64,000 bases of DNA from assembly GCA_036345935.2 (NCBI GenBank), contig JADWOT020000001.1, positions 5,615,788 through 5,679,787 on the forward strand. The letters are read 5' to 3'. Below the pieces are notes generated by a model, which had not been told where the DNA came from, made no database searches, and saw only the letters and a program-made list of their open reading frames with translations. This document shows, piece by piece, positions 14,001 through 26,239 of this stretch (position 1 is the stretch's first letter; every line of letters starts with the position of its first letter). Position numbers and translations under genes: made by a program. The stretch comes from Taenia hydatigena (Eukaryota; Platyhelminthes; Cestoda; Cyclophyllidea; Taeniidae).

Positions 14001-17000
14001 ACAAAAGTGTCCCTTCATCTACGAACCGAGGTGGAACTTTCGCTAAAGCACGGTCTTGAAATAATGTGGTTGTTGGAAAGGGGGATTGAGGGGAGCCGCA
14101 GAGGGGAGCGTAGACGTGATCATCAGAGTTTACTTGTTGGTCCCACCTTTGTTAGGATTTTAAACGAACCTTAGTTCTCAATCAGCTCCATCTGAGGGCC
14201 TTTTTTTCCCATTCAAATGAGAGATCAAGTGGACAAAAACGCGGCGCCTCGGATACCCTCCACCCCATTAATTCATTCCATTCAGATGTGGGCGGAGATA
14301 AACCTGTGATGTGCGCATTTCTATACCCAACAAAAGGCAAATTAAAAAAAGAAACTAATTTGGAATGAATTTGAGAGTAATAAACTCTCACGGATGAATA
14401 CCTCCTGTGGCCATGCCAATTTGGCTACTTAATTGCTCCTCCCTGGAGAGGCGAATGGGAAGAAAAATGAAGAATATTTTAAAATTTGCAAAAGAGTGTT
14501 CAAAACAGTGCGGTGAAATAATTTAGATAATTTTTTTTTAAAAAGAAGCATACTCTATAGAAGGGACTAAGAAGTTGGTGTGACCGGGAGGAACTGAAGT
14601 CTGCATAGGGAAGTGAAGCGATTTTCTTTTTAACTGAACAGATGCGATGGAAGTTTCGATAGTTTGCGTGTTAGTAGGGTACAACATTCCAACCAGATGG
14701 ATTCTCCAGACATGATTCACCAGATGTGCAGACACTTCAGACAGTTCAAGGTCGTGCGATCCTAGTTTCCAGCATTAAGGAGACCCACTTAACAGCTAGG
14801 AGGCCATAACAATCTCGAAGATGATGGATTTCTATGGCACTTACGTAGAATGTCGTGAATTACGGCAGGCGACTGCCAAGGACGCGTTGCTTGAAAATGA
14901 AACTGAAACTCCACGGCGTGCTTGGATCGCACTCGCTTTCACGTTTTACGACAAAGCCAAGTCCAACTGGTGGGTGATTGAACAACTGTCATACACAAAA
15001 ATTCATGCGAGATTATCCTAACGTCTAGGCATCACTCCGTTTCGGGATATTTTCTCTAAAAACTTCACAGCAGGTGATAACAAAAACACACAGGAAAGTA
15101 TTTCTGACCGGCAAAAGTGGAGTGATCATGCTACGCAAGACAAGCGTCACCTAGAGCTGGTTGGCATGACGGGAGTCAAGGTCTTTAAAAGGTCAAGGTT
15201 GGTGTACCTACTGGCAAAGGAGATGATCATGAAGAGGTAGGCGTAAATCCCCTCAACAACTTTTGAAATATCCAAAATGTTTGTTAACGCTTTCGGCAAG
15301 CCAGCTGATTTGCTCCTTCTACCACAAAGACCAAGTTCAAGGGTCAAAGTCTCCTTGAATTCGCTTCAACAAATCCGTTTAAAAAAATGTTTCCTTTTTT
15401 TTTTCATCAATGGCTTGAAAGAAGGGACATTTCAGATAAGGTAGTAGTAAAACATTTTTTTATAGCTCCAGGCGCCTCTATTTGCTCGTAAAAAAGGCTA
15501 AAATGTACGCAATGTTAGCTCTTGGAAGGACGGAGATGTTTGTAGCAATACATTCCCATACCATGGCAAAATCTGGATCAAAATCTCCAAGTAATAAACG
15601 TTTACCATTAGTTTGGCTTGCTGAATTGTCGGTTAGAGGGATCTTGATGCCTCTTGGAGAGCCTTCTCTCCAGGTCCAACTTCCAATCAAAAAGTGGGAG
15701 GTTTGACAGGGGCATTAGAGATGCATTTTGGAAGTGTATAGAATAAACTAGACCTGGATTGGTGATTGAAGGGACCTCCAGCTATTAAGGCGCGTAATCC
15801 TACCAAGAAGATTTAACCGGACCCACGGCTGGGCATTGAAGGGGGATCAAAACAAACTTTTCAATTTTCATCGACGCTTGTCAGCACATCCACTTTGTTA
15901 GGTAGATTCTCTTATCGAAAAGAGTGGATCTCAAGCATGCTTGATCACAAAAGCGGTCAAGACTAAGGGAATAAAGCCACCCCAGTGACTTACAGATGGC
16001 CACAAAAGTGAGATCGAGTGACATGATCGCGGCTCCACCGTAAAGCATAATGCGGAAGCCCTTTCGAAAGTCTTCAAAATCCGCCACTCCAGTAGAGCTT
16101 GTGACAGCGGGTACCATCAGAGGAGGCAGGCCGAAGCCAAGTGCACAGCCAACCTAAAAGCAGAACACGTGACGTATGATGATCTTCCAAGCAAGAATCA
16201 CCATGATGCTCGCAAACGAAATACGATGTGGTGATAGGAAAGGTACGGATCCAAAGACATTCTAAGGGAAGCTGCTGAATAGGGAAGCCCCTAAGACGTA
16301 AAAGACTCTTAAAGATCCTGTTGACCTTGGATTCCACTTTGATTGGTTGGGAATTTGCTGCTGCACTTACACACACCCAGAGAAGCCGCCAACTGGTACC
16401 TACAAAGCTGCGACACAGAAAGGGAGCTTGTCAGACTGTCTTGACTTCAAAAATTGCATGCATCGAGGAATGGAGACGTTGTATTCACCATAAACTGGAC
16501 AATCATCACTCTGACTGGGTGGTAAATGACTGCGTCTCATCATTGTGCCACCATCCTTGCGTTTCAACCTTCTTTTCCGCTGATGGGTATCTTGATTGAC
16601 GGTATGAGGAATGATATGCGAAAGGTACGCCGCCTTTCAGCATCGAAGCGAGAGCTACTGAGTGATTAGGTAACTTAAACAGCTTAAATCAAAGGGTTTG
16701 CCTTTCTCAACATCAAGCGCAGATGTCGGTGCGAGAATTTTTGCCAGCAACAAACCTAACCGCTGCTCCACCCTGTTATCATCAAAGCAAGTCTACCGAA
16801 TGGGGTGCCATATCGTGACAGCGAAAAAAAAAGAACAAGTAAACCAAAACCTTCTTGGCCTGCGTACATAAGGTGAGGAAGAAATTGTCATTTTGAAGTC
16901 GACTTCAATACCAGTCAACCGATGTTGAATTGCTCAATATGCATGACAGAAGTGACAATGAAACACCTCTTCGGATGAAGAGCTCTTCAGACTTCCAAGT

Positions 17001-19140
17001 ACAGGCTCTCGCAAATACATCACCTGCAACTGCAATGCTTTTAAGTATCCACGTGCCAATGTCAAATTCCTGGTTCACTGTGGTAGGCGCTTGTTCTGGA
17101 GGTGTAGGAGAATTAAATAATGAGTTGGAATGAGTCAAATGCGTTTGCAAGGAGGACCAATGGGCGCCCAACGCTGTGAGAAAAACCGGATGATCAGAAC
17201 AATGTATGGCTGAAAAGTGCTATTGTTTCACTGGCGAAAAAAGAAATGCGTCTATTGATAGGGAAGAGAGATAGTAGGATGCGCATGTTGTTATATTATG
17301 GAGAGGGATTTAAAGAAATTGAGAGAATGAGAGAGCACACGTATGCCAATTCTAAACGCACCGACCGAAGCGGAGTGCTGCTTTTTGGTTATCAAAAGCT
17401 TCGAGACCTCTCAATGAAACAACATATCGATGAATTTGGAAAGAGGATTCCAAGGTAGGTAAGAAAGTTCGTCGAACCCAAATTAGAGCAACAGTTAGCC
17501 ACGTCTAGACCTCCATTTACCAAGAAACCGCTAATGCCAGTCAAAGGTTGCGGGACAGCAGCCCACGTAGGGTAAGATATTCAACATTGTCAAGGTATTT
17601 CCACTAGAATGCAAAGGAAGTGAGACAGCTATGATCAATTCACCACTCTAATGTGCCCATAATGAGGCCTGCGCTGGCTCAGACACTGCGCTGGCGACTA
17701 CAAAATGAGGTTTAAAAGTAGACGGAGAAGACCCATTGACCTGCAGCCCTACGGCAGTACTTCAGTGAATCTCGAAAGAAAATGAAACGACGTGTCCCTC
17801 CTCAAGTTCGTTGACAATTCTAATCAGGGCAAGGAAGTGTTGGGGATGGGATGACCCTCTAGATACTTAAAAACTCGACAGCTCTCTGCTAACAAATGCT
17901 CCCGTGCCCTCCAAGAAAGTGAATCATAAGAAGTGCTATGGTAAGAACATTTCAAGAGATAAACCGGTAGGTATATTAAGAGCATTACTATAATTAAAAT
18001 CCAAAAAAGATTTAAAAGAAGGACGTAAAGACCACAGCCAGGTAACAGGACAGTTTGCGGCTCCCACTAATTTCGCAAGGATTTTATCATAAGTCCATAC
18101 ACAACAGGATAATTTGCCAACCTGGTTACCAAAAACGCCGATAGCAGTGGCCATTGCGAGCTCTGATTTGCTGAACCACGTAGCGGCGAGTTGAGCGGGC
18201 ACACCAAGGAGGAAGACCTGGCCCAGTGCACACACCAATTGAGCTACCATGAGAAGGGGGAAGGAAGCGTTGGAAGAAGGAGAGGAGACAGGTTGCGACA
18301 GCTCCATGGAAAGACACTTTATCCATGCACCCAGCACGTTCAGGGTAGCCCCGATTAAGATGCTTACACGTAGGCCGTAGTGGTTGAGCAACCAGGTGGC
18401 AGGGACGATCATGGGAATATAGACCAGCATGTAGAGCATTGAAAGCCAAGCGATGGCCACATCTTTACCTTGCTGGTCACCTAGGAGACATCAATTTCCG
18501 GTTTATAAAAGGCAAGCATAATCAGAGAATCGAGAGAGGTGATTCATGGAAGCAAGAAAGTTGTAATGCCTAGAAAATCACTAATCCATCATCTTAAATA
18601 ACTTGATGTGGTATAACGATAAGGTAAGCAGTTTCGGGCATTCCGTTTCCTTATCAAAATGATGTATTTTCCGGCTATAATAGTCCACTAAAATTAACTA
18701 AAAACAAGTCACCAACTGACTTCAAGCTAGTCGATTACAGATTCAGAAAGCTAAAGTAATTTAAAGCCCCATTACAATTTGCTTACACATAAAATAGCCA
18801 TCAAATAATAAAACTCAGGTACTCATTATGCATTATCAGGATTGAAGTGTGTGGAAATGTCAATTAAATGAAATAGCGAAAACTTGGTAGCACTAATAAA
18901 CACGTAGTCTAAGGCACACTCATCACAATAAGTTCTAGGTCATTTACTTGGCAATGAGCTGTTCCAGAAAAAAATGGCGCTGGGGAGCACAATATTAATG
19001 TGCAACCACTGAAATGCATTTAACATTGATACACTAGAGAATAAAATCAACATTAGCCACCGCTTTTTGAAGAGAACTGGCTCAAAATTGTCAACATCGG
19101 CTTGGTGCTTTTGATTCCCAGCCGAAGAATCGGAGTCCAT
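2015..19140 (-). CDS. FLVCR: FLVCR-family major facilitator transporter (choline/ethanolamine/heme type), multi-exon
   Basis: Twelve-helix MFS transporter of the FLVCR family, expected in plasma or mitochondrial membrane. Human FLVCR1/2 carry choline and ethanolamine and have been linked to heme. Exons in transcript order: 18948-19140 (start ATG), 18122-18480, 15994-16153, 15212-15318, 11547-11614, 6001-6104, 4540-4650, 3481-3586, 2015-2126; about 440 residues found. Family marks: NAFQW in TM1 (Trp about residue 45), [12 protein letters not shown] in TM2, [24 protein letters not shown] (Gln about 184), [31 protein letters not shown], then [16 protein letters not shown] and IFGIILTQ near the end. 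By family knowledge, the TM1 Trp and the GNQ Gln line the choline site. Splice phases agree at every junction except 15994/15318, where a connecting exon is missing; the tail exon is also missing. I cannot choose between FLVCR1 and FLVCR2 type. The introns are large and hold a purine tract and a TRIM element. Confidence 0.85.
6347..6957. repeat. 611-bp uninterrupted purine (GGA/GAG)n microsatellite
   Basis: The plus strand is only A and G for about 611 bases, mostly GGA repeats broken by GGGGA and GAGA variants. The minus strand, which is the sense strand of the surrounding FLVCR intron, is therefore pure C/T. The long open frames that cross it (poly-Glu/Arg/Gly on plus, poly-Ser/Pro/Leu on minus) are by-products of the repeat and are not genes. 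Such mirror-like tracts can form triplex DNA or, on the G-rich strand, quadruplexes. Assembled length may be unreliable. Confidence 0.97.
8826..8921 (-). repeat. tRNA-like / SINE-like relic with Pol III A and B boxes
   Basis: On the minus strand, a box-A-like stretch (TTAGCCGACTGGTTTAA, 8904-8920) is followed 67 bases later by a box-B-like GGTTCGAGTCA (8826-8836). The spacing is longer than in a simple tRNA and no clean acceptor stem was seen, so this looks like a tRNA-derived SINE head or a decayed Leu/Ser-type tRNA. It lies about 115 bp left of the TRIM element, inside the same FLVCR intron. Confidence 0.35.
9041..9225 (+). repeat. 5' LTR of the TRIM element
   Basis: 185 bp, TGTAG...CTACA. 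The middle contains the core GCTGGCCTCCGGGCCATG, which is shared with every other copy in the window, and an A/T-rich stretch (GAATATATTTATTCTA) that could serve as a promoter or poly(A) region. Confidence 0.9.
9227..9238 (+). other. primer-binding site of the TRIM element
   Basis: TGGTGGCAGCGG begins one base after the left LTR. It starts with TGG, complementary to the CCA tail of a tRNA, as expected for minus-strand priming. The tRNA used cannot be named without the tRNA set of the host. Confidence 0.65.
9735..9749 (+). other. polypurine tract of the TRIM element
   Basis: GAAAGAGGAGAGGGG, three bases before the right LTR. This is the position and composition expected for the plus-strand primer in reverse transcription. 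Confidence 0.7.
9753..9937 (+). repeat. 3' LTR of the TRIM element
   Basis: 185 bp, same length and ends as the left LTR, differing at about ten positions by eye. It is followed by CCAGC, matching the five bases before the left LTR. Confidence 0.9.
11221..11292 (-). repeat. tRNA-derived pseudogene or SINE head
   Basis: The minus strand carries a box-A-like TAAGCCAAATCGGTA (11261-11275) and a box-B-like GGGTTCAAGTCC (11221-11232) separated by 28 bases, the spacing of a normal tRNA. Acceptor and T stems pair poorly, so a functional tRNA is unlikely. It lies in the FLVCR intron 6105-11546. Confidence 0.4.
15319..15993 (-). other. FLVCR interval that should hold an unresolved linker exon
   Basis: The exon ending at 15994 leaves one overhanging base. 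The next recognised exon (15212-15318) needs two, so at least one further exon must encode the loop between helices 6 and 7. Candidate splice sites around 15590-15715 all give a stop or the wrong phase. The exon may be short and diverged, or lie elsewhere in this interval. Confidence 0.5.
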
Positions 19141-19528
19141 TTCTGCTTATAGGACAATTGACTCAAGCACACAAAACCTGGATGAGGACCCGTCGAGCCC
19201 ACAGCTACGAAACCCCGCGCACACGGCTCTAAATAGTTAAAGTTCCATTAATTAGGAAATACAAACAAAGATCTTACCTTTAAATATTTCTGAAATAAAG
19301 AGCCTAAGTGCATAACAAAGAATAAAATAGGCAAGGAAATAAGCATAAATACCACGGTGTTGGGGGCAAAAACATGTGATGATATGCATGGGCGCATGAA
19401 GCCCTGTGATTGTCCACAAGATCATGTTAGAATAATTTTAGACACGACGCATTCTAGAATAAGATTTTGGGGTAGTTTTTACAATTCCTTGTAAGTGTTG
19501 CAGAAAATCGTATGGTTTTCATACACCT

Positions 19529-19718
19529 TGTTACTCTAACACTGTTTGGGCTGCCGTTTCCGGTCAGGGTCACAGAGGTGGCCGTTTTGCCCTAGCTGCG
19601 TAGTCTAGCCTCCAGGCCATGCCAGCAGCTTATTTCCCTCTGTCCGTTGAATATATATATATATTTTACCCTAGCATTCTGCCTTCTTTTGCCTTCGAGG
19701 GAGCCTCGGGACGCTACA
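19529..19718 (+). repeat. solo or decayed TRIM LTR upstream of FLVCR
   Basis: About 190 bp aligning end to end with the LTRs at 9041 and 9753: it shares GGTCAGGGTCACAGAGGTGG, the GGCCATGCCAGCAGC core, the A/T stretch and the CTACA end. The left end is TGTTA instead of TGTAG, and no matching five-base flanks were seen. It lies about 390 bp upstream of the FLVCR ATG, opposite to the gene. Confidence 0.85.
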
Positions 19719-20107
19719 GTTACACCATGTCCTGTATTCAGGGTGAACGGGACATTTTACAACTCTTTACTACATCCAAAATCAAATGAGTTCAACCAAA
19801 GCAAAATGTTTTTTTTATTTAATGTCTTTTGCAGATTTTATCTTATACACACACGTGGCTCTTTAGGCCTTTCCTGCAGTCCTAAGTCGTGCCGACGGAA
19901 ATGCGATTTTACTACTACGATGTGAGGACCAGGTTGCGAACAGACCAAGGTGGTTGCCCAACCGGACGGACTTTCATTTTGTAGATTACAAAGGGCCCGC
20001 ATGTTTAGGTCACCGTTATGTAGCGCCACAATGCCAACACCTCATTTTGATTCAGAGAATTTCCCCTCACCAAATTAAAAATGCGCATTGATTAGTTTTC
20101 TTTAATT

Positions 20108-20113
20108 TTTATT
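20108..20113 (-). promoter_or_regulatory. poly(A) signal AATAAA of the Rab-effector gene
   Basis: On the minus strand AATAAA lies 44 bases after the stop codon at 20157-20159, suitable for cleavage and polyadenylation with a very short 3'UTR. Confidence 0.6.
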
Positions 20114-20156
20114 AATATTAATAAATCTTAGGAAAACTGGTAAGTAAGATCCATCG

Positions 20157-23100
20157 TCATTTGCTTAGAGTAGCTCTCGGTCTTCGTCCGTAGGATTGAG
20201 AGTTTCTCATGGCTGTTGTTAACTAGGTAAAATAAAACCAATTGTACGATTATGTACACAGAACATTTATAGTACTCTAAGCACTCTTGAAGCGGACAGC
20301 TCACTCACATCTTCCAGTAGAATATTTGCAAAAAATTCCTCGGGGCCGCTAGTAACACTTGCCACAAAAGATTCCACATCCTCCTCCACCTCCGCGTACG
20401 CGTACTCATCGGGGACCTAGGAGAATGCACGATAACTCCTCATTTAAAGGTGAACAAACTTCTATTTTGTGTCCCACCAACTGTTCCACCTGCTTTTGCG
20501 TTATCTCCAACACTCGGGTAGCGGTATTCTGCTGTCTTGAGGTAGGCACTGACATTTTGTATTCTAGCAAAGTAAGAGGATAAAAAAATTATTAGATAAT
20601 AAGTTGCCCCTTTATAAATGCAATTTGATTGGCGCGTGTTTAAGCTGGATTTCCGTCCTTTTAACCTGCACTGAAATGGGAATAGGTGACTTACTTTCCT
20701 CAGTAATGCAAAGCATCTGAAGTAACTTTCGCAGTGCTTCCCTTGTCTGTTGTAGGAATTGCGATGTGATGCGCTCAACTTAAGGGTAAGAAATACAAAC
20801 AATAGTAAAAAACCGGAAGAGCCAATAAGGGGGATCTCAAGCCCGATTTATAGGGCACTGATATACTCTTGCAAAAATATTTATGATGACTACTTTCGTC
20901 AAAATAAAATAGTATGAATTTTTAGTAAATAGTGGTCTATATGCAGCACACCGCTTACTTTCCTCATCAACGTTCCCTTGGTCATTCTTCATTGCATTGG
21001 CTCGAACTTTGGTAAGAGAATTGACCGCAGCACTGCGAATCTCCTGATACCGTTTTGTAAATGTCCTGATCTGTTCATTTTGAATTCTCAGCATCACATC
21101 CAGTGTGATGACTACACCTGTAGGGAAAGGAGAGGAAAAATGAGAGGACAGTGTTCATAAGTGTGAGTTGCCGCTTTGAAATTGGTGGGTTAAGGTTAGA
21201 TCTCCCTCGCTCACCATTAACATACGTTTCTCTCTCCGGTGTGAGGTAGTTGCATATAGTCTTGTGCAACTGTTCTTCGGTTAGATCATTTAGGGCTGCA
21301 TGAATTAAATAAAATGGATGCTTAATAGAATACACGTTTAATGCTCACATCACCTACTTATACATCTATAAGTAGTATGCACATTAGGCAGAAATTTCGG
21401 TGGTTTGGATCGCACACGTCGCCTTTGCTCATCTATTTCGTGTTCAAGTTATTTACTCCACAAAGTCAAATATTTACTTATGATAAGATTTCGTTTTTCT
21501 CTTGTCAATAACTTATTAACATGTAACAACCTTTGGAGGATCCGCTTTCCCCAATCAAATGATTGATACCCCTGTCATACCCAATCTGACAATTGCTGAA
21601 CCTTCTGGAAGCTTGGGTTTGCAGTCAACACCCCTTAACACCTAAAATGTTAACGTGAGTCCGGAATTGATCTAATTTGACGTATTCCGATCTTATCTGT
21701 CCACTGTCTAGTCTCTAAAAGCCATGGAAAGAAAGTAGACAAAACCGATGGTTCGAGGACCTGAAGAGGCAGCGTCACCGTACTATTCCAATACGTGTGA
21801 AATTTTCGCAATGACTGCTATTATCATTTTTTTCTGCTCAGTTGGTGACATCCTTCTTGTAGGTTTTTAAGATCAAATCAGTTCTCGTATCTGGGGTTTT
21901 TAAGCATTGGGTCAGTGATTGGGGAGTGTAAGGCCTGTGCAGCTCTCTGTAAGAAGCTGTGGGACAAAATTTTTAACCACTGTTCCCATCACTTTTGCAG
22001 TGACATTCTTTTGGCAAGACGTAACTCTCAAATAAAATAGGTGCTACAGTCGGTAGAAGGAGGGTTCAAGTAAGGCTCCAAGTATCAGCTATTTTTCGGT
22101 GCAACGCAGTAAAGCACTTAAGTGATTCTCAGAAAGCCTCATGACGGCAGGGATGAACGATATGAGACGGTTCCCTTTAGGTCATCGACAAGCGTTTTTG
22201 TAAATCACGAAAAATTTCGTGGATTTTCGTGCAGTATTCGCCGAGGTGACTGCCTTTCAATGCCAACCATCACAGCCGAGATGGCGACAGTCAGAGATGT
22301 AATTATTTATGAAAGGCCTGTGGTATGCTTGAAGTACTATCTGCCTGTCACGATTTTACACGTACCCCGCCACTGATGTCAGCCGTCTTAACGCAAGGTG
22401 GTCCGAGACATGCGTGCCGGCAGTTGGGACTACTACTACTCACAACTACGGACGGCGCAGCGACAGCAGTTTTGGTGTGAGTTGAACGACTAGGTTAGCA
22501 TTCACATAATTTGAGTAGTCCTGCCCAGCAAAAGTGTTTCACCATTTTCTAATCCTATTTAGTTGAGTTATTTGCAAGAAACCGCCTTCATTTGTACCGT
22601 TAAACTGTAAGGGCCCGCCTTACCATCCATATAGAGACGTTAGTTATTGTAAGCCGAGAACTGAACGAAACTACCTGATCTTTGCCTGAGGCAGAGTTCG
22701 TGTGCAAATGAGGGTAGTGTTCTATGAAGTAAGCAAAACCATCCCAAAGTGTGCCAAGACAGCACAAATTTTGTCGGCTTTGTTGTCAACCCCAATAGCC
22801 TGAATGTAATTAAGTAGTATGTTCAATTCGTTTGAGAGTAATGCGGACACTTTTGAGGTCTTTTGACCCCGCTAAACAGGTGCACAGGCTTTTTGGGACT
22901 CGGATGATCCGATATCTGTGTTGGTGCCACTGAACTGCTCTATATACATTTGGTTCGCCTTACAACAGCACGCTTACAGTGAACCCACTTCCTCCTGCGG
23001 AGTATGCGGCTCAGCTTTGGGAACGAGGGGCAAATCCCCTTTTCAAATAAATAAAAGTTCAGGCGGCCTAATTTGTGGCTGACAAAGCGGCGATGACATG

Positions 23101-26100
23101 TGCCAGACCTTCCGACCTTAAGTTCTGCTTAATAGCCAGTCAAGTGGTGAGGTCAGATGGAAAATGCACCCACAGAGTGCATAAAACAAGTGCTAGTTCT
23201 TTGGGTAAGAAAGCAATGAGCTTTGTTGGTGACGCATAAAACTAGATTGTGAGAATTAAAGAATGAAGGAAACCAGTCAGTGGACGTTGGTCATTGTACC
23301 TCTTCTACTAGTACAAAAATTCATAGTAAAGCTTAATAAGCCTGGGGGAAATAACTAGGTCCTGACCTAACTACTTAAATAACTACTGAAATGCAACTTG
23401 AAGACTCACCAGGGATTTTGTCCTTGAACAAGCTCTTGATAATCGTGTCGGAGGCGCGGCCGCAGGGTTTGTTGGGGGAGTTGTCGTAAAACCAGCGGCA
23501 CACCATTGCTCTGTAGAAACTGCATTAAAAATGGAAGATTCTGCACAGATCTACACCTGCTTTTCATCATAGAAACTAGCAACAAGTCCGGTCGACGATG
23601 GTTTGACCAACTTTTCGGCTGTTGATTCTGCTTCTATTTCCGTCCGACTATTCGTCTAGCCACTTTCCCATCTATTCATTAAGAACAATGAGCTCATCCA
23701 TTGTTGCATTCACCAACCTTCCTGTTAAAACGTGAGACGAGTTTGCTAGGCATATTAACGCCTCGAGGCACTGGATACACGTTTCTGTGCGGTCATTCAG
23801 CAGTCGACCTTACTCGAGATTAATCGTAATGGCTCTCCAACTGACTGTCGGTTAATAAAATAGAGGAATTCATACTTAATAACTCGAAACTTACATATCA
23901 CGGGAACAAATGCGGCAGAGCATTTCACCATTGTACGATTTGGCACAGCGTCTGCAGATCTCACGGCGACAGAGATCACATGTCAAGCGGGGATTGATTA
24001 ATATAATGAATTGACTTCTACAGATGGTACAGGTGTTTGCCGACCCTGGCAACGAAAGTGGTGCTTGACTGTCCTCATGTAGCAGTCCACTTCGAATTTT
24101 CCTTATGGGAACAGAGAAGGGAACTTTGTAGGCCATTTTACATGCCGATCAATCCAACTACTTCGAGCGCCCCTTCTTTGGGACTCTAGCACCACCTTAG
24201 CCTAATGCACAATCGGCACTGCTACTTAATTACTACTTAAGTAGGTTAAAGTGGAAGATGGCATTGACGAATGAAAAACAGCTCCATTGAAATTTATTTG
24301 TCTTGTCCACAAAACCGCTTTGATTATGGCTGCTTTTTTCGCCTCCGAGAGTTATAAAAGTGGCGCTATTGCCGCTAAATACCCTACAAGGCATCAAAAA
24401 TACCAATTTCTGGGGTACTTGTTTCAGAGTCAATCATTTTAATGCCATTATTTAAGTGAAATGGGAGACAATAATTGAGCTATAGTACATTAAATGGATT
24501 TATAGATATGAGTTTTATTTCCTCGCGCAGAAATCATAAATTTTATCGCCTATAAACAGGATTTTCTACCAATAGGGATCACACATATTTTCTAGGGCGG
24601 CAAATCACCTACTTTTCCCCTCTTGAAATGAAAATCGGTACCCCTTGCTACAAATAGAAAATGAGCAGAACACATTTGATCCGCACCATTTCATGCCAAA
24701 GTCACAGCAGCAACTCACAGTGACGTCTATTTTGACGGTTCGTGCTCACCTCTGGTCATGATCTTTCGTCACACAAACCTGATCCGTGGGGTTTAAGCGG
24801 CGCTTTTATCTACCTCTACCAAAGATACACAAAAGGGCTTCAAACGGGAGAGTTATTGAAAGATCTTCCCGTTAGATAGTTTGTGCCGTCTCTCAGAGCA
24901 GGTCACTTCAAAATCGAATGTGATTTAGCATTGGGACATGTAACGAAGTTGTAAACAAACACATCAAGTCAACCTCCTCCAAAATTCTAAGGCGCTGAAA
25001 GAAGGCAAAATTCAGGCACGGCAAGTGGTTAGCAATTCAGTAACCAACCCTTTGGGGCGTTGAATGAACGAGTGTCTATTTAGCAGTTAAAAAGGATTCC
25101 CTTGAAGGGAGGTAGGAAAAGATAGGGGAAAGAAATTCCACCCTCTTATTTCTTCCCACACATTAATGATTACGAAATGTAGCTTTTTAGTGCACTTAAC
25201 AACTCAGACAGCTTGTCAGTTGCGATACCCACCTAATTTTTCTAACATGACATTCAAGGATAATGTGAATAAGTGAAGGGAGTCAAATCACGTTTTCTCA
25301 GCTCTTGTTTTCCACTGCCATTGTTGAATGAGTGACTTAACATTAGACACAGATAGGTGGCGTGGATTTGGTAATTCACAGAGCAATTAAAAGTATGACA
25401 CATGGGCAATGATTGAGAAGTAAAAAATGATTGACAATGTTAGTAGCTGCTTTACTGGCAGCGGAAAAGGAACATTATTGCTAGTAGAGACAACAGTGAT
25501 GCCACTTTGTTGTCCTCCACATTGAGGCTAGCCACTGTTCAGTACTACGAGCCTGTCAACAGTCTCACATTTGAAACGTCGCAGTACTGCGAGTGAATAG
25601 TGAAGTACGTGATTTTTAACTACACACCGCATAAATAAGTAGTGAAGGAAACAGTCGACAAATTTAGCAGAAAATAAGCCCATTTTATTAAAAAAGAGAC
25701 TTTTAGGCAACGTAAGTGAGCCGTACTATGATTATACTATCCCCAAAATCTTCTTACGAAATAAAAAAAACGGCTTTTTAATGCAATCCCAACCACAAGA
25801 CACAGTGTGATGAGTAATTTGATCTATAAATCCCATGAATGACACAACAATCCTGATACCTCTTCACATAGTGACAAGTAGACTGACCCTTATATCTAGT
25901 GCATCCTTTAGAAAAGTACAAATACAAATTTCTGCACTCTAAAGTGGTTAAGATGCGTAGTTTTTCACCTTTGAACCAAACTGGAAAAGACAACAAAATG
26001 ATGGCTTCATTGATAGAAAATTTATATAAAAAAATTGACACTTACTTAAGTCGATGCTTTTCCATGCATCGTACTTCCAAATCTCGCTTTACCACCGTGA

Positions 26101-26239
26101 GTATCGCTTCACGCTCCTCCTCGCTGAAGCGACCCAAATTGACGTCTAGGGTGGAGTTCGCATTAGCGTCTAGAGGTGATACCAGACTGCCGTTCTGTTT
26201 TGATTTGCTGTTATTGGAGTTTCCTCTTGCTGATGGCAT
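20157..26239 (-). CDS. Rab effector with Slp/rabphilin-type Rab-binding domain (FYVE-like zinc finger), 367 aa
   Basis: Predicted cytoplasmic Rab GTPase effector on secretory or endosomal membranes. Exons: 26046-26239, 23895-24101, 23410-23510, 21215-21295, 20959-21117, 20695-20778, 20460-20563, 20309-20416, 20157-20222 (stop). They total 1104 bp and all phases agree, which strongly supports the model. Helix SHD1 (FSEEEREAILTVVKRD, residues 38-53) is followed by a zinc finger with eight cysteines in four CxxC pairs (CTIC 89-92, CDLC 106-109, CRRC 114-117, CRIC 127-130), then SHD2 with WFYDN near 140. This is the arrangement of Slp/exophilin, melanophilin, MyRIP, Noc2 and rabphilin. The C-terminal half is helical and probably coiled-coil, then an acidic stretch (YAYAEVEEDVE). 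There are no C2 domains, so it is not a classical Slp or rabphilin; by size it is nearest Noc2. The C-terminal half is not recognised. A short intron (about 43 bp) lies at 20417-20459. Confidence 0.85.

Larger units (their letters stand above)
19141..20156. other. spacer between FLVCR start and the Rab-effector stop
   Basis: About 1 kb between two minus-strand genes. It should hold the FLVCR promoter and 5'UTR as well as the 3' end of the Rab effector's neighbourhood. An LTR copy occupies 19529-19718. No coding exon was recognised. An AG splice-acceptor-like site lies two bases upstream of the FLVCR ATG. Confidence 0.6.

Noticed and set aside
14392..14442. Candidate minus-strand exon reading [17 protein letters not shown] with plausible splice sites, resembling the FLVCR loop before helix 9
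   Set aside because: The preceding helix-8 exon is downstream at 11547-11614 and joins in phase to the better matching exon at 6001-6104, so this one is out of order.
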